A stretch of 18,478 nucleotides of DNA from JBBQER01 sp052148155 (GTDB lineage Bacteria; Actinomycetota; Acidimicrobiia; IMCC26256; PALSA-610). Position 1 is the stretch's first letter, and each line of letters starts with the position of its first letter. The notes under the pieces are model-generated. The model was given only the letters and a program-made list of their open reading frames with translations. It did no database searches and was not told where the DNA came from. The stretch lies in NCBI GenBank assembly GCA_052148155.1, contig JBKQIY010000033.1, forward strand, positions 1 through 18,478, written 5' to 3'. The position numbers were made by a program, and so were the translations under genes. Shown here in pieces: positions 14,238 to 18,478 of this stretch.

Positions 14238-15350
14238 CTATCGGGCGATGTGATCGATGGTGTAGTCGATCGCGTGGGTCACGCGCTCGACGTCGTCCGG
14301 ATCGATCGCCGGGAACATTGCGATGCGCAGCTGATTACGGCCGAGTTTTCGGTACGGTTCGACGTCGAGGATGCCGTTGGCTCGGAGCGTGGCCGCGACC
14401 GCCGCGGCGTCGACCGTGTCGTCGAAGTCGATCGTGGCGGTCACGTGGCTGCGAGCGACGGCGTCCGCAACGAACGGTGTTGCGTGGGGGTGAGTGTCGG
14501 CCCAGCCGTAGACGATGCCGGCGGTCTGGTCGCAGCGGCCCGCCGCGAATTCGAGCCCGCCGTTGCCCAGCATCCATTGAAGCTGTTGATCGAGCAGGAA
14601 GATCGTCGCGAGGGCAGGCGTGTTGTAGGTCTGGTCGAGGCGGGAGTTCTCCAACGCGATCGCGAGGTCAAGGCTGGGCGGAATCCACCGGGTGGAGGTG
14701 TGCACGTGTTCGATCCGCTCGATCGCCGCGGGCGAGCACAGTGCGAGCCAGAGGCCGCCGTCGCTGGCAAAGCATTTCTGGGGCGCGAAGTAATAGACGT
14801 CGAACGCTGCCGCGTCGACGCGCATGCCAGCCGCGCCTGACGTTCCGTCGACGATCACGAGCGATTCGCTGCGATCGGGCCGATGGACGGGCACCATCAC
14901 GCCGGTCGAGGTTTCGTTATGCGGATATGCGTACGTGTCGCCTTCGACGTGGCCGGGGAACTGGGGCCGTCGACCGGGCTCGGTTTCGCAGACCTGCGGC
15001 TCGTCGAGATGTGGCGCGGCGCGCGCGACTGCGGCGAACTTCGACGAAAACTCTCCGATCACCAAGTGTGTGCTCTGCCGCTTGATGAGGCCGAACGCGG
15101 CCGCGTCCCAGAACAGGGTCGAGCCGCCGTTGCCGATCAGCACCTCGTATCCGTCGGGAAGCGAGAACAGTTCCGCCAGCCCGTGGCGGATCCGGTGCAC
15201 CACGGAGCGCACGCCGTCCTGGCGATGGCTCGTGCCGAGAAAACCGCCCGCGGCATCGGCGAGCGCGGCGACAGCCTGGTGGGGAACTTTCGACGGACCG
15301 GAGCCGAAGCGTCCGTCAGCCGGTCGGAACTCGGATGGGATCTCGATCAC
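14238..15350 (-). CDS. serC: Phosphoserine aminotransferase (mycobacterial-type SerC)
   Basis: A 370-residue PLP enzyme of class V aminotransferases, which converts 3-phosphohydroxypyruvate and glutamate to phosphoserine and 2-oxoglutarate in serine synthesis. Seen in the sequence: N-terminal FGSGPSKVPHQAV (15-27), GTSHRQ (39-44), GNGGSTLFWDAA (73-84), HNETSTGV (144-151), VDGTSGAAG (167-175), and the PLP lysine Lys192 in YFAPQKCFASDGGLW. The C-terminal RKLGRNQLRIAMFPAID is also typical. Length and the GSGPSKV start match the actinobacterial/mycobacterial SerC subgroup. The start is GTG at 15348-15350 with GGCGAG about eight bases upstream and a -10 box farther up. Confidence 0.94.
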   Translation of the reverse strand: MIEIPSEFRPADGRFGSGPSKVPHQAVAALADAAGGFLGTSHRQDGVRSVVHRIRHGLAELFSLPDGYEVLIGNGGSTLFWDAAAFGLIKRQSTHLVIGEFSSKFAAVARAAPHLDEPQVCETEPGRRPQFPGHVEGDTYAYPHNETSTGVMVPVHRPDRSESLVIVDGTSGAAGMRVDAAAFDVYYFAPQKCFASDGGLWLALCSPAAIERIEHVHTSTRWIPPSLDLAIALENSRLDQTYNTPALATIFLLDQQLQWMLGNGGLEFAAGRCDQTAGIVYGWADTHPHATPFVADAVARSHVTATIDFDDTVDAAAVAATLRANGILDVEPYRKLGRNQLRIAMFPAIDPDDVERVTHAIDYTIDHIAR

Positions 15351-15382
15351 GGAAATCTCGCCGGGTGCGTGCTCACCGAATC

Positions 15383-15388
15383 ACGATA
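15383..15388 (-). promoter_or_regulatory. -10 promoter box TATCGT for serC
   Basis: TATCGT on the - strand fits TAnnnT and is followed by about 32 bases to the GTG, which includes the ribosome site. The intergenic stretch of 167 bases to the preceding gene gives room for an own promoter. Confidence 0.4.
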
Positions 15389-15517
15389 GCGACCACGGTT
15401 GTCGGCCTTCCGGTCGAATTCGCGTCGGTGGAATGCGCCCGGCGTTTCGCCCTGGTGCGACCGGCGAGGTTCGGGCCGCGCGGGCCGTGCGTCTCGCTCG
15501 CCGGCCGCGGCCGCGGC

Positions 15518-16924
15518 TCACGAACAAGCCAGCAGTTCGTCGAAACCTTCGCGCAGGCATGCCAGAAAGGTTCCCGAGTCGGGGACTGCAGTCGTGTCGG
15601 TCACCACACCGACACAGCAGGTATCGCAGTGCGAGATCAACGAGATGTTGACGGCGGCTCCCGCGGGCGGTGCGAAGGCGTAGAGGCGTTCGACTCGTGC
15701 TCCGGCTGCGAACACCGGTACGGGCGCGCCGGGCACGTTGGTCGCGACGAAGTCGCAACATTTCAACATGCCACCGAACAGGGCGGTGGTCGTCGCGGTC
15801 GGCAGCTGGTTCAGCACGCCCGCGAGCTGTCCGGTGAGCTGCAAGGCCGGTTCGGCCCGCCACTGGTGCACGAGTGAGCGGATCGCCTGCACCCGTTCGT
15901 ACGGATCTGAGATCGTTGCCGGCACCGCGAACCGTGCGGGCGCGAAGTGGTTGCCGCCGGAGTCGTCGCCTTCGCGTCGAAGATTGATCGGTAACGTCAT
16001 GCGCAGCGAGTCGGGGCACTCGCCGTGACGTTGGTGGTACCGGTACAGACCCCCGAGGATCGCGGCGACGAACACGTCGTTGAGGCTGCCTTCGGTCGCT
16101 TTCGCCGCGCGTTTGAGATCGTCGAGCGGGAGGTCGAACAGGTCGAGGCGTCGTCCGAGCCCGCGATCGCGCATGACCGGCGACATCGGCTCCGTTGCCG
16201 GTGCAACGATGCGGCCGACCGAACGCGCGGTGCGGACGAGTTCGTTGCCCGCGTGGACCGGATCGCGCATCGTCGACGTCGCGACACGAACCGCGGTGCT
16301 CGGAAGTCGACGCGCGACGCCGAGCATCCGGCGCGCGGAATGCAGCATCGAATCTCGCAGCAACGAACGTGCGTTCATGAACTCCGGTGCCGGTACGGCC
16401 GGCGCGTCGGTGGGCTCGACCGCGTCGGGCGTCAGGTCGACGAGGAGTGCGAGCAGCGCCATGCCGCCGACGCCGTCGGTCACGGTGTGGTGGACCTTCA
16501 TTGCGAACGCGGCACGTTCGGTGCCGTCATCGTCGTACAGACCTTCGATGAGCGTGAACTCCCACAGCGGCCGCGCCCGATCGAACGCGGCCGACGCCAT
16601 CGGCTGCAGCGCGTCGAGCAGCGTCCGTTCGGTGCCGGGCGCCGGGAGACGCAGACGCCGGAGATGGAAATCGAGGTCGAAGGTCGCCTCAACCGACCAG
16701 CGGGGCGGGCCGACCCGAAACGGTGGGGACAGCACATGTTGGCGAAAGCGCGGGATCACACACGTCGCCCGGTCGAGGCGCGCCCGCAACCGTTCGAAGT
16801 CAGGAGGCCGGTCGAACAGCGCAACCGCGACGATCGTCGACCGTAGGATCGGATCCTTTTCGATGTGCCACATCAGCGCGTCTTCGTCGCTCATGTGGTG
16901 GGGAAACCGCGGACTGTCGGCCAT
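15518..16924 (-). CDS. Wax ester synthase / diacylglycerol acyltransferase (WS/DGAT)
   Basis: A 468-residue acyltransferase that esterifies fatty alcohols or diacylglycerol with acyl-CoA, producing storage wax esters or triacylglycerol at the membrane face. The active-site motif HHTVTDG is at residues 145-151 (MKVHHTVTDGVGGMALLALL), the family form of HHxxxDG. The N-terminal region has MSDEDALMWHIEKDP (11-25), equivalent to the MSxxDAxWLxxE start of the family, and PRWSVEATFDLDFHLRRLRL. The C-terminal domain has PINLRREGDDSGGNHFAPAR and the NVPGAPVPVFAAGA stretch. The start ATG 16922-16924 is chosen because homology begins there and GAGG precedes it at about five bases; the open frame to 17152 overlaps the next gene and is shadow. 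It lies 61 bases downstream of the SIMPL lipoprotein gene. Confidence 0.94.
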   Translation of the reverse strand: MADSPRFPHHMSDEDALMWHIEKDPILRSTIVAVALFDRPPDFERLRARLDRATCVIPRFRQHVLSPPFRVGPPRWSVEATFDLDFHLRRLRLPAPGTERTLLDALQPMASAAFDRARPLWEFTLIEGLYDDDGTERAAFAMKVHHTVTDGVGGMALLALLVDLTPDAVEPTDAPAVPAPEFMNARSLLRDSMLHSARRMLGVARRLPSTAVRVATSTMRDPVHAGNELVRTARSVGRIVAPATEPMSPVMRDRGLGRRLDLFDLPLDDLKRAAKATEGSLNDVFVAAILGGLYRYHQRHGECPDSLRMTLPINLRREGDDSGGNHFAPARFAVPATISDPYERVQAIRSLVHQWRAEPALQLTGQLAGVLNQLPTATTTALFGGMLKCCDFVATNVPGAPVPVFAAGARVERLYAFAPPAGAAVNISLISHCDTCCVGVVTDTTAVPDSGTFLACLREGFDELLACS

Positions 16925-16951
16925 CGCGCCTCGTGTCGTCGACTGCTCCGA

Positions 16952-16957
16952 ACGGTA
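16952..16957 (-). promoter_or_regulatory. -10 promoter box TACCGT for the WS/DGAT gene
   Basis: TACCGT on the - strand lies in the 61-base gap before the WS/DGAT start and fits TAnnnT; the expected leader is about 21 bases. Confidence 0.4.
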
Positions 16958-16985
16958 GCGGCTCGTCGTCACCTCCGAGATGGCC

Positions 16986-17762
16986 CTAGGCGTTGTCGAC
17001 CGCGAACGTGACGGACACATCGACGGAGAGCTGCTGCGATCCGGCTTCGATCGGTGTCGCGGCGACTCCCGCGGCACCTTGGATACCCTCGTCGCCGGAG
17101 AACTCGGGGGCCGGCACCTGGGTGCCGGTGTCGTCGATCTCGCGGATGACACCGAGCTTCATGCCGGCTGCTTGCGCGAGTTGCGTGGCGTGCGCGGTGG
17201 CCTGTTGGACTGCCATGGCCCGCGCGTCGCGTAGCAGCGAGCTGGTATCACCGATCGAGAGTTGCACACCGTCGAAACTGATGTCGTTACCGACCGATGC
17301 GGCCGCCGCGTCGATGACCTGACCGGCCGAACCGAGCCCGTGCAACGTGACCGTCACCATGTTCGACACGCTGTATCCCGTGATGTGGCCGTATTTGTCG
17401 TAGTTCGGTGATATCGAAAGGTCGCTTGTCTGGACGTCTTTCTTCGCGACGCCTTTGGCCATGAGGGTGTTCTCCAAAGTGGTGGCCTCCTGATTGTTCT
17501 GGTCGAGCGCACCCTGGGCTGAGGCTTGCGACGACTGGACACCGATCGTCATCGTCATCGTGTCGGGAGTGCCGACAGCCACGCCATGTCCCGCGACCAC
17601 GATCGTTGCACCGTGGTATGACGCGCTGGCCGTTACCGCACCGGACGGCGTCGTCGTCGTGGTCGGCGCCGCGGCAGGCTTGTTGGACGAACAGCCGGCC
17701 GCGGTCATCATCGCAAGTCCGATGATTGCCGCGGCGCCGCTCCGCTTGACATGGTGATGCAT
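16986..17762 (-). CDS. SIMPL/DUF541 (YggE/BP26-like) lipoprotein
   Basis: A 258-residue lipoprotein with a SIMPL domain. The signal sequence (MHHHVKRSGAAAIIGLAMMT) ends in a lipobox TAAGC with the modified Cys at residue 24, followed by a Ser/Thr/Pro/Ala linker. The domain then shows ATIVVAGHGVAVGTPDTMTM (family pattern: I.V.G.G.v...PD.a.i..gV), NNQEATTLENTLMAKGVAKK (the N.....i..Lk..Gi...di.T pattern), and DVQTSDLSISPNYDK, then the C-terminal GVQLSIGDTSSLLRDARAMA and KLGVIREI strands. Family members form ring assemblies in the periplasm or on the surface; their role is not settled. GGAG lies about nine bases before the ATG 17760-17762. It is divergent from the hydrolase gene, with 86 bases between. 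Confidence 0.92.
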   Translation of the reverse strand: MHHHVKRSGAAAIIGLAMMTAAGCSSNKPAAAPTTTTTPSGAVTASASYHGATIVVAGHGVAVGTPDTMTMTIGVQSSQASAQGALDQNNQEATTLENTLMAKGVAKKDVQTSDLSISPNYDKYGHITGYSVSNMVTVTLHGLGSAGQVIDAAAASVGNDISFDGVQLSIGDTSSLLRDARAMAVQQATAHATQLAQAAGMKLGVIREIDDTGTQVPAPEFSGDEGIQGAAGVAATPIEAGSQQLSVDVSVTFAVDNA

Positions 17763-17835
17763 GCTGTGCGTCTCCGTTCGTGTTCGTGTGCTGCCGGTGC
17801 TCCTTTGACGTGTGGCCGACCTCGGTTGGTTCCGT

Positions 17836-17841
17836 TAGCGT
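17836..17841 (+). promoter_or_regulatory. -10 promoter box TAGCGT, leaderless start of the hydrolase
   Basis: TAGCGT ends seven bases before the GTG at 17849, with no ribosome site between. This arrangement predicts transcription starting at the start codon. Confidence 0.45.
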
Positions 17842-17848
17842 CGGTGTT

Positions 17849-18478
17849 GTGCACGGCCGGTACGTGGCGACCAACGGGATCCGCTTGTTCTGTGTTGAGT
17901 CGGGCCCGGCCGAAGGACCGCTCGTGCTGTTGCTGCACGGCTTCCCGGAACTCGCGTATTCGTGGCGACATCAGATGGGGCCGTTGGGCGATGCCGGCTT
18001 CCATGTCGTCGCGCCCGACCTGCCCGGCTACGGCCGGTCCGACAAGCCGGACGTCACCTACGACTGCGAGTGGATCAACGGGACGCTGATCGGACTGGCC
18101 GACGCGTTCGGTTCGCAGCGCCTCGTGATCGTCGGCCACGACTGGGGCGGCCTGCTGGTGTGGATCATGGCCCGCCAGTACCCCGAGCGGGTCGCCGGAG
18201 TGATCGGGGTCAACACTCCCGATTTGCCCCGACCGTCGGGTCCGCCGGTGCAGATCCTGCGGGCCCGTACGCTCGATCGACCGTTCTACCTCGTGCAGTT
18301 CCAGGACCGTGGAGTGGCGGAGTGGGTGTTCTCGTGGGGTGGCCGCGCCCACGACGATTTTGTCGACGTGATGTTCGGTGGGCCCGCGACGGTTGTCGCC
18401 GAGGCGTTCCCACCTGAGGTCCTCGAGGTCTACAAGCGTGCGTTCCGTCCGCAGGGCGCGCTCACGCCGCCGCTCGAG
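17849..18478 (+). CDS. Alpha/beta hydrolase, epoxide hydrolase-like (partial, 3' end outside window)
   Basis: The first 210 residues of an alpha/beta-hydrolase fold enzyme; the frame is still open at the window end. It shows the oxyanion-hole motif HGFP (30-33, in LLLHGFPELAYSWRHQ), VVAPDLPGYGRSDKP (53-67), and the nucleophile elbow GHDWGG with Asp98. An Asp nucleophile in GHDWG is typical of epoxide hydrolases and haloalkane dehalogenases, which form an alkyl-enzyme ester; HGFPE and DLPGYGRSDKP favour the epoxide hydrolase-like branch. The cap domain begins near residue 125; cap tyrosines and the catalytic His cannot be judged fully from the fragment. The start is GTG 17849 (VHGRYVATNGIRLFCVESGP), supported by the conserved N-terminal strand and the -10 box seven bases before it. 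Confidence 0.88.
   Translation, partial: MHGRYVATNGIRLFCVESGPAEGPLVLLLHGFPELAYSWRHQMGPLGDAGFHVVAPDLPGYGRSDKPDVTYDCEWINGTLIGLADAFGSQRLVIVGHDWGGLLVWIMARQYPERVAGVIGVNTPDLPRPSGPPVQILRARTLDRPFYLVQFQDRGVAEWVFSWGGRAHDDFVDVMFGGPATVVAEAFPPEVLEVYKRAFRPQGALTPPLE

Noticed and set aside
14222..15085. Open frame of 287 codons on the + strand
   Set aside because: Antisense to serC and dominated by Arg/Ser; a shadow frame.
15504..15517. 14-base perfect palindrome next to the WS/DGAT stop codon
   Set aside because: Made only of GCCGCGGC-type units without a loop; such GC-only palindromes are common in this composition, so not called a terminator.
1..18478. tRNA, rRNA, CRISPR arrays, insertion sequences, attachment sites
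   Set aside because: No cloverleaf-like stretch, no regularly spaced repeats, no transposase or integrase frame was recognised on reading both strands.

Overview
The window comes from a high-GC genome with strong G/C preference at third codon positions. Its gene content is typically actinobacterial: a mycobacterial-type phosphoserine aminotransferase, a wax-ester synthase/diacylglycerol acyltransferase, a FadE-like acyl-CoA dehydrogenase and several promoters with TAnnnT -10 boxes. I would place it among soil or aquatic Actinobacteriota, possibly Acidimicrobiia; that placement is inference. The first ~500 bases do not fit. They hold part of a MacB/FtsX-type ABC permease of lower GC that resembles acidobacterial homologues, and they break without frame continuity into the middle of an aldehyde dehydrogenase. 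That looks like an assembly chimera or a recombination scar.

Layout. 1-~500: permease fragment. ~501-1178: C-terminal half of an aldehyde dehydrogenase, followed by a 65-residue membrane protein (1190-1387). 1388-1888: gene-free block ending in a promoter. 1889-3937 (+): a large SPFH/band-7 (flotillin-like) membrane protein. 3947-6058 (-): a three-gene run reading leftwards, with a secreted/anchored protein of unknown function, a small two-helix membrane protein coupled to it by an ATGA overlap, and an acyl-CoA dehydrogenase. 6059-6635: gene-free block with strong hairpins. 6636-11144 (-): a 1502-residue secreted multidomain protein whose N-terminal part resembles Agd3-type (CE18-like) polysaccharide deacetylases and whose C-terminal part is a string of Ig-like, DUF11-like and fibronectin-III-like domains. 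11145-11773: gene-free divergent promoter region. 11774-12952 (+): beta-lactamase-fold serine hydrolase. 13001-13480 (+): small exported protein with a C-terminal anchor. 13503-17762 (-): four genes in one direction, namely a SIMPL/DUF541 lipoprotein, a WS/DGAT, serC and a two-domain alpha-beta barrel-like protein. 17849-end (+): the N-terminal part of an epoxide-hydrolase-like alpha/beta hydrolase, apparently leaderless.

The genes do not form one obvious pathway. Themes are lipid metabolism (acyl-CoA dehydrogenase, WS/DGAT, perhaps the serine hydrolase and epoxide hydrolase) and the cell envelope (SPFH protein, SIMPL lipoprotein, three signal-peptide proteins, the large secreted deacetylase-like protein). 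The most noteworthy items are the Agd3-like protein with an inserted domain and an adhesive-looking tail, the SPFH protein with apparently repeated N-terminal modules and a mid-gene composition switch, and a dyad motif (GAACCG/CGGTTC, with GACACC) that recurs in all three gene-free blocks. No tRNA, rRNA, CRISPR array or insertion sequence was recognised.
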